Made by a program: the position numbers and the translations under genes. 49,769 bases of DNA from Oscillospiraceae bacterium (GTDB lineage: Bacteria > Bacillota > Clostridia > Oscillospirales > CAG-272), in assembly GCA_015064385.1 (NCBI GenBank), contig SVSI01000016.1:1-49769 (forward strand), given 5' to 3'. Shown here piece after piece: positions 7,860-16,918 of the stretch. Position 1 is the stretch's first letter. Every line of letters begins with the position of its first letter. The notes beneath the pieces are model-generated. The model had not been told where the DNA came from. It saw only the letters and a program-made list of their open reading frames with translations, and did not search any database.

Positions 7860-9365
7860 TTATTTTACCTTTATACTCGTTTTAAGCGCGTCAAATATCG
7901 TGGTTGCGAGCTTCTCATATCCCTCGTTTTTAAGATGGCGTCCATCGGGGAATACCCACTCCTGCTCACGGCTTACAGTGTGAACGTCAACGTAAGCTTC
8001 GTCAAGCTCGATTGCTGCCGCGCTTATTGTAGCTGCAAGCTCGGTGAGATTTTCCTCCCATTTCTGCGAGGTTGCCTTGTGCGTGCTTGATACGAAATAT
8101 ATCTGTACTCCCGAGTTTATCTTTCTGTACTCGTTTACCATACGGGTAAGCGTCTGTACGTACGCTTCTTTGTCTTCGGCGTTCTTCCAGACGTTTTCGG
8201 AGGGGTTCGCATCGTTAAATCCGAGCATAATTATTACTACGTCGGGAACGGCTGACAAGCTGAGCTTGTATTCGTTACTTTGTTCGTACTCCGCGGCGGT
8301 AAGACCGGGAACTCCGTAGTTTGCAACGTAATACTTAAATCCGAGCATTTTCTGGAGATAAACCGCGTAGTTGTAGCGGTTTATGGCGGTCGAGGAGCTT
8401 CCGTGGACCATATCGTCACCGATGCATACGACCTTTGAAAGATCAACACTCTGACTCAAGAGCTCTTTTGAAAAATCAGAGGAGCGCATCTCTCGGCAAG
8501 CTTTGGTAAATGCTCTGGAAGCAAAGTACGCCGAGTTGGGGCTTCCGCCCGAGAAGAGAAGCTTCGTGCCTACCATACCGTAAGCGTATCTCTCGTCCGA
8601 ATATCCGACGCCGTGAGTGACGTAAAACTGTAAAACCTCCTCGCGATCGGCAACCTTACCAACGAGTATCTCGTAGTCGCTAGGCGTTGTCTCGGAGGCG
8701 GGTACTACGTTCAGACGCTGCTCGGTGAGAAGATAGATCTCGTCCGCGATAGCGTTCGCCGCATCCTCGTATTTTGCACATTCTACCCAAGCGTTGACGT
8801 TTGAGCGGTAGTGCGTTGTCGTACCCTCCGCAGCGTAAACTATCGTGTATTTCGATATTTCAACCCCGTTTAAGGTAAGATTCTTCTTCGAGAAAAGGTC
8901 TTTATATACCATACTCATATTAACGGGGACTGCCATAGCCGCGCTTATTGAAATATAAGTGGATATGAACTTTTCAACGGCAAGCTCAAGAGCTCGCTCG
9001 CTCGCCCCGTAAATGAAGACGTTATTTTGGGACGCGTAGATCGAATATCCGTGCTCGCCCGCGTTGCCTACGGCACGCGAAACTCCGTCACGCTTTGCGT
9101 TTCCGATTACGAGCTCGTTTGAATCAGAAGCTGCCGAGTCGTTTATTATCGGCAGATCAATACCCGAAGATTTGTTTACGGCTTGGCTTAATTTCTTTGC
9201 CGCGCTTATCTCGGAAAAGCTTGCACTCTCGGGAATTACGATCTTGTAATCCTTTGTTATGTTGAATGCGAGATCCTTGCCCTGCGGCTTTGTTTGGCAC
9301 GCAGTGAATGAAAAGGACACGCACAGAACTGCGCATATAAGAATTGCGGAAATGATTTTTTTCAT
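7860..9365 (-). CDS. SGNH-hydrolase-like lipoprotein with the catalytic serine replaced by aspartate
   Basis: 501 residues. Signal peptide with lipobox FTAC (Cys23) predicts a surface lipoprotein. Residues about 33-155 and 164-295 look like two related alpha/beta domains (IVIP...NELVIG and IVYA...YEILVG), of a kind seen at the N terminus of glycan-acting enzymes. The C-terminal 200 residues form an SGNH/GDSL esterase fold: IGDD (block I, 315-318), NYG (349-351), GFND (382-385) and DGRH (474-477, catalytic Asp/His). Block I should read GDS, but codons GAC GAT give GDD, so the nucleophile is Asp318. It may therefore bind rather than cleave, or use another residue such as the SSS at 323-325. Paralogue of the next gene, each with its own promoter. 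Confidence 0.85.
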   Translation of the reverse strand: MKKIISAILICAVLCVSFSFTACQTKPQGKDLAFNITKDYKIVIPESASFSEISAAKKLSQAVNKSSGIDLPIINDSAASDSNELVIGNAKRDGVSRAVGNAGEHGYSIYASQNNVFIYGASERALELAVEKFISTYISISAAMAVPVNMSMVYKDLFSKKNLTLNGVEISKYTIVYAAEGTTTHYRSNVNAWVECAKYEDAANAIADEIYLLTEQRLNVVPASETTPSDYEILVGKVADREEVLQFYVTHGVGYSDERYAYGMVGTKLLFSGGSPNSAYFASRAFTKACREMRSSDFSKELLSQSVDLSKVVCIGDDMVHGSSSTAINRYNYAVYLQKMLGFKYYVANYGVPGLTAAEYEQSNEYKLSLSAVPDVVIIMLGFNDANPSENVWKNAEDKEAYVQTLTRMVNEYRKINSGVQIYFVSSTHKATSQKWEENLTELAATISAAAIELDEAYVDVHTVSREQEWVFPDGRHLKNEGYEKLATTIFDALKTSIKVK

Positions 9366-9401
9366 TTGTCGCCCTCTCCTTAGATATATCGTACAAAGAT
9401 T

Positions 9402-9430
9402 ATTATATCAATAATATGACGCTTTGTCAA
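9402..9430 (-). promoter_or_regulatory. Consensus sigma-A promoter for the first SGNH gene
   Basis: TTGACA (9425-9430), 17-base spacer, TATAAT (9402-9407) on the minus strand; both boxes match the consensus exactly. Confidence 0.9.
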
Positions 9431-9442
9431 CCGAAAAAGAGC

Positions 9443-9479
9443 AAAAAGTAACCGATACGGCAATAAAACCGTATCGGTT
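9443..9479 (-). terminator. Terminator of the second SGNH gene
   Basis: Perfect 11-bp stem AACCGATACGG (9450-9460) with CCGTATCGGTT (9469-9479), followed on the minus strand by ACTTTTTGC. Confidence 0.85.
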
Positions 9480-9485
9480 TATAGG

Positions 9486-11027
9486 TTATTTTACGATAAC
9501 GTCCTTGATGCCTGCGTAAACGACGTCTGCCATCTCGGAGTAGATCTCGCCCTGCGGATGTATTCCGTCGTTGAACGTCCAGTTTGCCTTTTCGGAAGCT
9601 ACCCACATATCAACGAGCGAAAGTCCGTTTGCCTGTGCAAACTCGCGGTTGTACTGCGCCGCAAGGAGTGCGTTGGTTCTGTGCGTTGCGTTGCGTATTA
9701 TAGACGGGGGAGTCATAATAATGAGCTGTACGTTTTCGTTTGCCTTTTTGTACTGCTCAAGCATATAAGATGCTGCAGCCATATATCTCGTCTTTGCGGC
9801 GTCCGTGCCCCAGTCGGGCGTATATTTACCCTTGTTTGCGTCGTTGGTACCGAACATCATAATTACAACGTCGGGCTTGTAATTTACGCTGGGCAGGAAG
9901 TTGGGAGATTCGTTGGTATAGCTCATCATACGCTGTCCGCCGTGTCCGTAGTTGGCAACGAGATATTTGAATCCGAGAAGCTTCTGGAGATATACGGGAT
10001 AGCTGTGTACATTGTGATCGTTGGAGCTTCCGTCGTCCATTTGTCCCGCACCGTCGGTAATACTGTCACCGATGCAGGCAACCTTTATAAGATCCGCCTT
10101 ACCTTTTTTCATAGCGGCTGTAAAATCGTTTCCGTCCATATTCTTGCACGCGTTTGCGAACGCAACGCCTGCGTAGTAGGATGCGTTAGAGCTTCCGCCT
10201 GCAAAGAGAACCTTCGTTCCGATAGTTCCGAACGCGTAGCTCTCTAGATCCATAGTATTATTTCTGAAATAGTCGTTGCATACCGCTCTCGTGCCAGCCC
10301 AACCGACGATTATCTCGTAATCGGTCTCATTTTTGCTCGATGATTTCTCAACGGTGAGCTTTTTCTTGGTAAGAAGGTATATTTCCTCCTGAAGCGCAAC
10401 AGCGGCGTCCTTGAGACGGCCCGATTCTACCCATTTTCCGTTGTGACGGGGCGTTTTGAGATAGACGTCGTCGCCGTAAACTATTTTGTACTGGGAAATA
10501 TCCACGCCGTTTATTTTAAGCTCGGGCTGACTAAACTCGTGATTGTAGGTAAGCTCAAGATCCTTTTTGAGAGATACGGTGCTTTTACCCGTTACGTACG
10601 TTTCAATAAAATAGCTTACAGCGTGGTCGAGCATAACGTCGTCACTTGCATAAAAGTAAATGCGTTCGCCCTTTACCAAAACGGTGTATCCGAGATCGCT
10701 TGCCTTGCTTTTTGCCTCGGCGGTGTCGGGACGTCTGCATCTTCCTATAACTATCTCACGCGTGGGGATCGCATTCGGATCGGTGAAATAGTCGTCGGAG
10801 ACGACGAGAGAAAGTCCGCAAAATTCGGAAAGTGCCGTCTTCAGCTTTGCGGCAGCCGCCTCCTCACCGTCGTTTGCCTTTTGGGGAATAGTGATCACGT
10901 AGTCGGTGCCGATAGTGATGCTTGCATCGTCGGGAGTTTGCTCCTGACTTTCGTCCCGGCAGGAGGATGCGAAAAAGCAGAGCGAGAGGGTTACGATTGC
11001 TAAAAACAGTGATAAAATGCGTTTCAT
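9486..11027 (-). CDS. SGNH-hydrolase lipoprotein, intact catalytic motifs
   Basis: 513 residues with lipobox ASSC (Cys23). Same three-part layout as its neighbour at 7860: two N-terminal alpha/beta domains (about 40-160 and 170-300), then an SGNH esterase domain. All four blocks are intact: IGDSITDG with Ser322, NYGHGG (359-364), GTND (393-396) and DGIHP with Asp487 and His490. It probably removes acetyl or other ester groups from polysaccharide at the cell surface (family knowledge plus inference). The pair is a duplication, and here the ancestral catalytic set is kept. Own promoter (11062-11090) and own terminator separate it from the neighbour. Confidence 0.88.
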   Translation of the reverse strand: MKRILSLFLAIVTLSLCFFASSCRDESQEQTPDDASITIGTDYVITIPQKANDGEEAAAAKLKTALSEFCGLSLVVSDDYFTDPNAIPTREIVIGRCRRPDTAEAKSKASDLGYTVLVKGERIYFYASDDVMLDHAVSYFIETYVTGKSTVSLKKDLELTYNHEFSQPELKINGVDISQYKIVYGDDVYLKTPRHNGKWVESGRLKDAAVALQEEIYLLTKKKLTVEKSSSKNETDYEIIVGWAGTRAVCNDYFRNNTMDLESYAFGTIGTKVLFAGGSSNASYYAGVAFANACKNMDGNDFTAAMKKGKADLIKVACIGDSITDGAGQMDDGSSNDHNVHSYPVYLQKLLGFKYLVANYGHGGQRMMSYTNESPNFLPSVNYKPDVVIMMFGTNDANKGKYTPDWGTDAAKTRYMAAASYMLEQYKKANENVQLIIMTPPSIIRNATHRTNALLAAQYNREFAQANGLSLVDMWVASEKANWTFNDGIHPQGEIYSEMADVVYAGIKDVIVK

Positions 11028-11061
11028 AGTACTTTACCTTTCGTAAATTAAATACGTAATT

Positions 11062-11090
11062 ATTTTACTATATTAGGATGGATTTTGCAA
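11062..11090 (-). promoter_or_regulatory. Promoter of the second SGNH gene
   Basis: Minus strand TTGCAA (11085-11090), 17-base spacer, TAAAAT (11062-11067). The -35 box matches four of six. Confidence 0.5.
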
Positions 11091-11252
11091 TAACAAACCC
11101 TTCGTCGATTTGCACCAAAAACAGGCGTTCTTTTTGTACATTTTGACGCCTTCGGCGCGATAAAAGGGAAAAATGTAGAAAATTCCCAATAAACGTACCA
11201 AAAAAAGGGTAAAATTTTTTTCAATATACCGAAAAAAATTTTTGAAAATCTA

Positions 11253-11281
11253 TATACAAGGCGAAAAAAATGTGATAAAAT
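11253..11281 (+). promoter_or_regulatory. Candidate promoter of purC in an AT-rich upstream region
   Basis: TATACA (11253-11258), 17-base spacer, TGA plus TAAAAT (11276-11281). The region 11091-11321 is otherwise non-coding and very A/T rich, with an inverted repeat AAATTTTTTTC/GAAAAAAATTT (11212-11222 and 11231-11241). No purine riboswitch was recognised. Confidence 0.45.
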
Positions 11282-11321
11282 ATATAGGTAAATTTGAAAA
11301 TATTTTTCAAGGAGTATTATT

Positions 11322-12020
11322 ATGAAAAAGCTTTACGAAGGCAAAACGAAGGACGTTTACGCACTTGACAACGGAAACGTTATGCTCAAATTCAAGGACG
11401 ACTGCACGGGAAAAGACGGTGTGTTCGATCCGGGCGAGAACAGTGTAGGACTTACCATTGAGGGAATCGGTAAGGCAAATCTTGAGACCTCCATATACTA
11501 TTTCGAGCTTCTCAAGCAGGCGGGCATTAAAACTCACTACGTAAGCGCAAACATCGAGGACGCGACCATGGAGGTTCTCCCTGCAGAGTGCTTCGGTAAG
11601 GCGCAGGGCGGAAACGGACTTGAGGTCATCTGCCGTCTCGTTGCCACCGGAAGCTTTATCCGCAGATACGGCGAATACATAAAGGACGGAACCGTTCTTG
11701 AGGGCGGCTACGTTGAATGCACCTTCAAAAACGATGCGAAGGGCGATCCGCTCGTAACGGGTGAGGGACTTGCGGCACTCGGAGTTATGACTCCCGCAAT
11801 GTTCGAGTCTATGAAGGAGCAGACGCTCAAGATCACGAAGATCGTTGCAGACGATCTTAAGACCATCGGTCTCGACCTTTGGGACATCAAGTTTGAATTC
11901 GGCTACAATAACGGCGAGGTAGTTCTTATCGACGAGATCGCGTCGGGCAATATGAGAGTTTACAAGGACGGCAAGATCGTTGATCCCGTTGAGCTTACAA
12001 AGCTTATTCTTAACAGATAA
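11322..12020 (+). CDS. purC: Phosphoribosylaminoimidazole-succinocarboxamide (SAICAR) synthase
   Basis: 232 residues, the normal length of the bacterial enzyme. It joins aspartate to CAIR using ATP in purine synthesis. Family markers: [11 protein letters not shown] at the start, the FKDD loop, [15 protein letters not shown] (residues about 104-118), WDIKFEFG and [11 protein letters not shown]. The ATG has AAGGAG about nine bases upstream. It stands alone here instead of within a pur operon, with its own promoter region and a strong terminator, so it is separately controlled. Confidence 0.95.
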   Translation: MKKLYEGKTKDVYALDNGNVMLKFKDDCTGKDGVFDPGENSVGLTIEGIGKANLETSIYYFELLKQAGIKTHYVSANIEDATMEVLPAECFGKAQGGNGLEVICRLVATGSFIRRYGEYIKDGTVLEGGYVECTFKNDAKGDPLVTGEGLAALGVMTPAMFESMKEQTLKITKIVADDLKTIGLDLWDIKFEFGYNNGEVVLIDEIASGNMRVYKDGKIVDPVELTKLILNR

Positions 12021-12024
12021 AATG

Positions 12025-12059
12025 AAAACCTCCGAAGGGAAGAGCCCTTCGGAGGTTTT
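12025..12059 (+). terminator. Terminator of purC
   Basis: Perfect 15-bp stem: AAAACCTCCGAAGGG (12025-12039) with CCCTTCGGAGGTTTT (12045-12059), loop of five. Confidence 0.9.
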
Positions 12060-12076
12060 ATGATATAAACAGCAAA

Positions 12077-12102
12077 ACAGAGAGACGAAGCCGTCTCTCT
12101 GT
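12077..12102 (-). terminator. Terminator of rpsU
   Basis: Perfect 11-bp stem ACAGAGAGACG (12077-12087) with CGTCTCTCTGT (12092-12102). On the minus strand it is followed by TTTGCTGTTT. It can also back up the purC terminator on the plus strand. Confidence 0.65.
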
Positions 12103-12148
12103 TCTTTTGTTCTGTAAAAAGGTCGTTAAGTAAACAAAAAAGCCGAAA

Positions 12149-12325
12149 TTACTTGTACTTGCGCTTTCTTGCTGCCTCAGACTTCTTCTTGCGCTTTACG
12201 CTGGGCTTGTCGTACTGCTCTCTCTTCTTGAGCTCGGTAAGAACGCCCGAACGCTGCTGAGCTCTCTTGAATCTGCGAAGCGCGCTGTCAATAGACTCAT
12301 TCTCTTTGACTCTGATCTCTGCCAT
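12149..12325 (-). CDS. rpsU: Ribosomal protein bS21
   Basis: 58 residues from [19 protein letters not shown] to RKRKYK, with a strongly basic C terminus ([13 protein letters not shown]) as in all bS21 proteins. Component of the 30S subunit near the mRNA exit, important for start-codon selection. A longer reading from 12352 is possible but lacks family similarity, while the ATG at 12325 has GAGGAGGGA eight bases before it, so it is the start. Single-gene unit with a consensus promoter. Confidence 0.95.
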   Translation of the reverse strand: MAEIRVKENESIDSALRRFKRAQQRSGVLTELKKREQYDKPSVKRKKKSEAARKRKYK

Positions 12326-12411
12326 TAACCATCCCTCCTCTCGCCTCTGCAAGAGAAAATTCTTTATCCTTCTAAAAGGGAAATGTCTATACTTAAAAAC
12401 ATCTCCCGATT

Positions 12412-12440
12412 ATTATACAACAATAGTTCTCTAATGTCAA
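12412..12440 (-). promoter_or_regulatory. Perfect sigma-A promoter for rpsU
   Basis: TTGACA (12435-12440), 17-base spacer, TATAAT (12412-12417) on the minus strand. It lies between the leuS stop and rpsU, about 80 bases before the start codon. Confidence 0.9.
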
Positions 12441-12488
12441 TAGTTATTTAAGAACAACTTTGAGAAATTGGAATTTTTTTGAATAATT

Positions 12489-14891
12489 TTATCTTACTAC
12501 GATATTTACAAGCTTTCCGGGGACGCAGATCTCCTTAATAAGTGTCTTTCCGTCGATAAGCTCTGCAATACGCTCGTTTGCCTTTGCTGCCGCAAGCATA
12601 TCGTCCTTGGAAGCATCTGCGGGGATAACCACGGTCGCGCGGAGCTTTCCACAGATCTGAACTGCGATCTCGATGGTCGCGTCAAGCGTCTTGGCCTCGT
12701 CGTAGGTGGGCCAAGCCGAGGTAGCGATCATTTCGGCGTTTCCGAGCCACTCGTTTATCTCCTCGCAAACGTGGGGAGCAAAAGGAGAGAGGATCGATAC
12801 GAAGGTGTAAAGCTCGTCGCGAGTGAGCTTTCCTACCTCGTAGATTCTGTTAAGCAGTGTCATCATAGCCGCAATAGCGGTATTGAACTTCATTGCCTCG
12901 ATATCCTCGGATACCTTCTTTATCGTCTTGTGGAAATCGCTCTCAAGCTCGGCAGTTACGCCGTTTCCTGCAGTAATATCGGTAAGAGATGCAACTCTCT
13001 CGATAAAACGGCGGCAGCCCTTAACGCTGTTTTCCGACCAGGGAGCGGCACTTCCGTACTCGCCCATAAAGAGGACGTATGTGCGGAGCGTGTCTGCACC
13101 GTAGGTGTTGACTATATCGTTGGGGTCGATTACGTTTCCGCGGCTCTTGCTCATCTTTACGCCGTCGGGACCGAGAATAAGTCCCTGTGCTGTACGCTTT
13201 GCGTACGGCTCCTCGTAGGGAACGAGCTTCAGATCGTAAAGGAACTTGTACCAGAAGCGCGAATAGATCATGTGACGGGTAACGTGCTCCATACCGCCGT
13301 TGTACCAGTCAACGGGCATCCAGTACTTGAGTGCTTCTTCGTTTGCAAATGCAGAGTCGTTGCTCGGATCAACGTAGCGCAGGAAATACCAGGACGATCC
13401 TGCCCACTGGGGCATAGTGTCGGTCTCGCGCTTTGCGTCTCCGCCGCACTTCGGACACTTGCAGTTGACAAACGAGTCTATCTTTGCAAGAGGACTTTCG
13501 CCGCCCTCGCCGGGCTCAAAGTTTTCAACTGCGGGAAGTCTTAAAGGAAGCTGATCGTAGGGAAGAGCTACCATTCCGCAGGCAGGGCAGTGAACGATCG
13601 GGATCGGCTCACCCCAGTATCTCTGGCGGTTGAACGCCCAGTCCTTCATCTTGTACTGTACGCCCTTTTCGCCAACGCCGCGCTCTGCGAGAACCTCGGT
13701 CGCCTTTGCGATAGAGTCCTTTTTGTTGTCAAATCCGTTGAGGAACTCGGAGTTTATCATCTCGCCGTCGCCCGTATAAGCGCCCTCTGCGATATTTCCG
13801 CCCTTTATTACCTCAATTATGTCGATACCGAACTTCTTGGCGAAGTCGTAGTCACGCTCGTCGTGTGCGGGAACTGCCATAATAGCACCCGTTCCGTAGC
13901 CCATCATAACGTAGTCTGCAATGTAGATCGGAATTTCCTTGCCCGAAAGGGGATTTACAGCAGTAAGTCCCTCAATGCAAACGCCGGTCTTGTCCTTTAC
14001 GAGCTGCGTGCGCTCGAACTCGGTCTTCTTTGCACATTCCTCGCGGTACGCTATGATAGCGTCCATATTGGTAATGCGGTCAGCGTACTTTTCAATGTAG
14101 GGATGCTCGGGAGCCATAACCATAAAGGTTACGCCGAACATAGTGTCGGGACGGGTAGTGTAGATGCGAAGAGCATCGTCTGTTCCGCTGATGTTAAAGT
14201 TTGCAAAAGCACCCTCGCTTCTGCCTATCCAGTTGACCTGCTGCATTTTGATGTTGGGCAGATAGTCAACCTTTTCAAGTCCCTGAAGGAGCTTGTCTGC
14301 GTACTCGGTGATGCGGAGATACCAAACGTCCTTGGATTTCTGAACAACGTCGCTTCCGCAGATGTCGCACTTTCCGCCCTGCGAGTCCTCGTTGGAGAGA
14401 ACGCACTTACACTTGGGACAGTAGTTTACCAGTGCCTGATCACGGAAAGCAAGTCCGTTTTCAAACATCTTAAGGAATATCCACTGCGTCCACTTGTAGT
14501 AGTTTTCGTCGGTAGTGTCGATAACTCTCGACCAGTCGAAGGAAAATCCGACCTTTTTGAGCTGGGAGGTAAACTTTTCGATATTTTTATCGGTAAGCGT
14601 TCTCGGGTGAGTGTTGAACTTTATAGCCGAGTTTTCGGTAGGCAGACCGAAAGCGTCGAAACCGATGGGGAAGAGCACGTTATATCCCTCTTTACGTCTC
14701 TTGCGCGAGACTACCTCGAGTCCCGAATACGCCTTGATGTGGCCGACGTGCATTCCTGCGCCGCTGGGGTAAGGGAACTCAACGAGAGCGTAGAACTTTT
14801 CCTTGGAGTGATCGTCGCTTGCCTCAAAGACCTTTGCGTCCTCCCATTTTTTTTGCCATTTTTCTTCAATAGATTTGAAATCGTATCTCAT
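12489..14891 (-). CDS. leuS: Leucyl-tRNA synthetase
   Basis: 800 residues, the usual size. Charges tRNA-Leu with leucine. The class I HIGH-type motif is HVGH (48-51, after PYPSGAGM) and the KMSKS motif is at 579-583. Zinc-ribbon cysteines occur at CPKC (158-161) with CDIC (175-178), and again at CPAC (435-438) with the CKCPKC cluster (477-482). The editing domain with TTRPDT (245-250) and the GTGAIMAVPAHDERD loop (333-347) is intact. Lies 41 bases after rsfS on the same strand, so likely one transcript from the promoter at 15327. No T-box leader fits in that gap. Confidence 0.97.
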   Translation of the reverse strand: MRYDFKSIEEKWQKKWEDAKVFEASDDHSKEKFYALVEFPYPSGAGMHVGHIKAYSGLEVVSRKRRKEGYNVLFPIGFDAFGLPTENSAIKFNTHPRTLTDKNIEKFTSQLKKVGFSFDWSRVIDTTDENYYKWTQWIFLKMFENGLAFRDQALVNYCPKCKCVLSNEDSQGGKCDICGSDVVQKSKDVWYLRITEYADKLLQGLEKVDYLPNIKMQQVNWIGRSEGAFANFNISGTDDALRIYTTRPDTMFGVTFMVMAPEHPYIEKYADRITNMDAIIAYREECAKKTEFERTQLVKDKTGVCIEGLTAVNPLSGKEIPIYIADYVMMGYGTGAIMAVPAHDERDYDFAKKFGIDIIEVIKGGNIAEGAYTGDGEMINSEFLNGFDNKKDSIAKATEVLAERGVGEKGVQYKMKDWAFNRQRYWGEPIPIVHCPACGMVALPYDQLPLRLPAVENFEPGEGGESPLAKIDSFVNCKCPKCGGDAKRETDTMPQWAGSSWYFLRYVDPSNDSAFANEEALKYWMPVDWYNGGMEHVTRHMIYSRFWYKFLYDLKLVPYEEPYAKRTAQGLILGPDGVKMSKSRGNVIDPNDIVNTYGADTLRTYVLFMGEYGSAAPWSENSVKGCRRFIERVASLTDITAGNGVTAELESDFHKTIKKVSEDIEAMKFNTAIAAMMTLLNRIYEVGKLTRDELYTFVSILSPFAPHVCEEINEWLGNAEMIATSAWPTYDEAKTLDATIEIAVQICGKLRATVVIPADASKDDMLAAAKANERIAELIDGKTLIKEICVPGKLVNIVVR

Positions 14892-14932
14892 AACTTATAT
14901 TAAACCTTTCAAGATGGTTGTGATCAAAACTG

Positions 14933-15289
14933 TCAGTCTATAAGGAGGTCGGAAATATCTACGTTTTCGGTATCCGACCAGAGTTTTTCAAGTTTGTAAA
15001 ATTCTTTTGCGCTCTGGGTGAAGATGTGAACCATAACGCTGCCGTAGTCAAGCACTATCCACGAAGCGTCGTCGTGTCCTTCGCTGCCGATCGGCTTTTC
15101 GCCAAGCTCGCCGAGCTTAAATTCAAGCTCACCCTCAAGGGCGCGGTTGTGCGTCGTCGAGGTGCCCGTGCATATAACGAGATACTCGGTAAGAACGGTC
15201 TTTTCTTCAACGTGGAGAAGAGAAACGTCCATAGCACTCTTTTCGTCGAGAATGGTAACTATTTTTTGTGCAAGTTCGAGAGAAGTCAT
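14933..15289 (-). CDS. rsfS: Ribosome silencing factor RsfS
   Basis: 118 residues. Binds ribosomal protein uL14 and blocks subunit joining under starvation. The typical core is present: DVSLLHVEEKTVLTEYLVICTGTSTTHNRAL, then GHDDASWIVLDYGSVMVHIF and the FYKLEKLW end. The start ATG has AAAGGA six bases upstream. It follows yqeK as in many Bacillota but has its own promoter in the 58-base gap. Confidence 0.95.
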   Translation of the reverse strand: MTSLELAQKIVTILDEKSAMDVSLLHVEEKTVLTEYLVICTGTSTTHNRALEGELEFKLGELGEKPIGSEGHDDASWIVLDYGSVMVHIFTQSAKEFYKLEKLWSDTENVDISDLLID

Positions 15290-15326
15290 ATATTATCCTT
15301 TCTTTGGCTCAAATAAGACAAAACTT

Positions 15327-15355
15327 ATTATAGCATTAAAAATATAATTATTCAA
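15327..15355 (-). promoter_or_regulatory. Promoter of rsfS-leuS
   Basis: Minus strand TTGAAT (15350-15355), 17-base spacer ending TGC, TATAAT (15327-15332). The -35 box overlaps the end of yqeK. Confidence 0.7.
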
Positions 15356-15989
15356 TAGTTTTCAGTATAAAATCTTTGCATCTTGTAAGGTTCGGATGAA
15401 CTTTTTTACCGTTTTCCTTAAGATGCGCCTCGGTCGAGACGAGAATTTCGAGAATCGTCTCGTCAAGCACGCGCGTGACGCTCTTGCCGGACTTTATTTT
15501 TGAATAGAAACGCTCTCGCGTTTTTTTGCAGCTCTCCCATCTTCGCGTTGGTTCGATGTAGTCTGCAAGGAAGAGAAGCTTCGATATAAGGGACATATCC
15601 GCATCCCCCGTGGTGTGTTGACGAATTGCCGTGACTACCGCATCGTCGCAAACGTTCGAAAACTCGGTTTCTGCAATTTTTGCCCCCGCCTTTGCGTGAA
15701 GGACCGCGGGACTCTCAAGATCGCCTTTTGTAAAGCCGACACCGTATTTTTTATCAAGCTCGATATATTCGTGCGTCTGTTTTCCTTTAGCCACGTCGTG
15801 AAGAAGGGCGGCGGTGTAAAGCTTGTCCGAATCCTCGCTTGAAAGAGAGAATATCTCGGAGAGCGCCGCGCATTCGCGCGCCACCGAAAGCGTGTGCTCA
15901 AATCGGTGGGGATCGCTTATTTTTAGCGAGAGCTCCCGTGCAAGAGCGATGTGAGAGACCGGAATTCCGCTGAGATCTGTTTTAGCCAT
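15348..15989 (-). CDS. yqeK: YqeK-type HD-domain diadenosine tetraphosphate hydrolase
   Basis: 213 residues. Members split Ap4A symmetrically to two ADP. The metal-binding HD is in LLHDVAKG (His64-Asp65), with earlier histidines at 28 and 32 and the later motif IRQHTTGDADMSLISKLLFLADYIEPTR that marks the YqeK branch. The start codon lies one base after the nadD stop (TAA-A-ATG), so the two are translationally coupled; no separate ribosome binding site is visible. Length is slightly above the usual 185-200. Confidence 0.92.
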   Translation of the reverse strand: MAKTDLSGIPVSHIALARELSLKISDPHRFEHTLSVARECAALSEIFSLSSEDSDKLYTAALLHDVAKGKQTHEYIELDKKYGVGFTKGDLESPAVLHAKAGAKIAETEFSNVCDDAVVTAIRQHTTGDADMSLISKLLFLADYIEPTRRWESCKKTRERFYSKIKSGKSVTRVLDETILEILVSTEAHLKENGKKVHPNLTRCKDFILKTIE

Positions 15990-15990
15990 T

Positions 15991-16596
15991 TTATTTGTAA
16001 AGTCCGTTTTCTTTAATATAGGAGTAAACCTCGGGAGAGAGAAATGAAGAAGCGTCCTTGCCCGTATTAACGAGAGTCCGAAGCTCTGACGAGGAGACCT
16101 CTACGGGAGTGTTTTCAAGCAAGATTATTTTTGCCGAAAAATCCTTTTCAAAACGCTCCTTTGCCTCACGAACACGGAGCAAAAGATCTTCGTGTGCGTC
16201 CTCGCGCAGAGCGAGAGCTATGGTGGCAAGCTCAAATATTCTCTCGGGTTTTTTCCACTCGGTGAGAGTTAGGAACATATCTGTTCCGCAGAGGAAGAAT
16301 ATGTCAGTATCCTCGGAAGCGAAATGCTCAAGCGTTTCAAAGGTGTAGCTGACACCCTTTTTGTCAAGCTCGTAACGGCTGACCTTCGCCTTATCGATGC
16401 CTGAAAAGGCAAGCGAGGTCATAGCAAGACGGTGAGACGGATCAATCTCGTGCATCTCCTTGTGAGGCGGTATAAAGGTCGGGATTATAAGAAGCTCGTC
16501 AAGTAAAAGCTCCGAAATGAACGACCTTGCCGCCGCAACGTGACCGAGATGGGGCGGGGAAAATGTTCCGCCGAAGATCCCAAGACGCTTTCTCAT
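15991..16596 (-). CDS. nadD: Nicotinate-mononucleotide adenylyltransferase
   Basis: 201 residues. Transfers AMP from ATP to nicotinate mononucleotide in NAD synthesis. The nucleotidyltransferase motif GIFGGTFSPPHLGH (6-19, ending HLGH 16-19) and the second motif SSSELR (168-173) are present, as is the IPPHKE loop. Overlaps yhbY by four bases (ATGA) upstream and is followed by yqeK after one base, a tight cassette that is conserved in Bacillota. Confidence 0.96.
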   Translation of the reverse strand: MRKRLGIFGGTFSPPHLGHVAAARSFISELLLDELLIIPTFIPPHKEMHEIDPSHRLAMTSLAFSGIDKAKVSRYELDKKGVSYTFETLEHFASEDTDIFFLCGTDMFLTLTEWKKPERIFELATIALALREDAHEDLLLRVREAKERFEKDFSAKIILLENTPVEVSSSELRTLVNTGKDASSFLSPEVYSYIKENGLYK

Positions 16597-16895
16597 ATCA
16601 GTTTAAGATGCTTAAGGTCGATCTTCTTGTGCTTTTCAGACTCCCTGTAAAGCACGAAGGTGCTTCCTACGACGCCTGCGACCTCGGAGGAGGTTGCCCG
16701 TGCGATCTCTTCTGCCGCCTCTCTTGCGCTGTACTCGCTGTTCTGGAGTACGCGAAGCTTCATAAGCTCGCGCGCTTCAAGCGTGTCCGAGATCTGCTTT
16801 ATCATATTTTCGTTTATTCCGCCCTTGCCGACCTGAAAAATAACCGGCTCGGTCATAGCGAGTGAGCGGAGAAATGCTCTTTGTTTGCTGGTCAT
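16593..16895 (-). CDS. yhbY: YhbY-family CRM-domain RNA-binding protein
   Basis: 100 residues making one CRM domain: KQRAFLRSLA at the start, the GKGGINENMIKQISDTLEARELMKLRVL core (the conserved GxxG-like loop is GKGG), and VVGSTFVLYRES near the end. These proteins bind pre-50S ribosomes and help large-subunit assembly. It is 23 bases downstream of rdgB and overlaps nadD by four bases. Confidence 0.95.
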   Translation of the reverse strand: MTSKQRAFLRSLAMTEPVIFQVGKGGINENMIKQISDTLEARELMKLRVLQNSEYSAREAAEEIARATSSEVAGVVGSTFVLYRESEKHKKIDLKHLKLI

Positions 16896-16918
16896 AATTT
16901 TTATCCTTAAATTTTATT

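Noticed and set aside
12326..12352. Nine-codon N-terminal extension of bS21
   Set aside because: The ATG at 12325 has an ideal ribosome binding site, which the extension would translate through; bS21 proteins begin at this methionine.
13590..14903. 437-codon frame opposite leuS
   Set aside because: Antisense shadow of the leucyl-tRNA synthetase; no ribosome binding site or recognisable domain.
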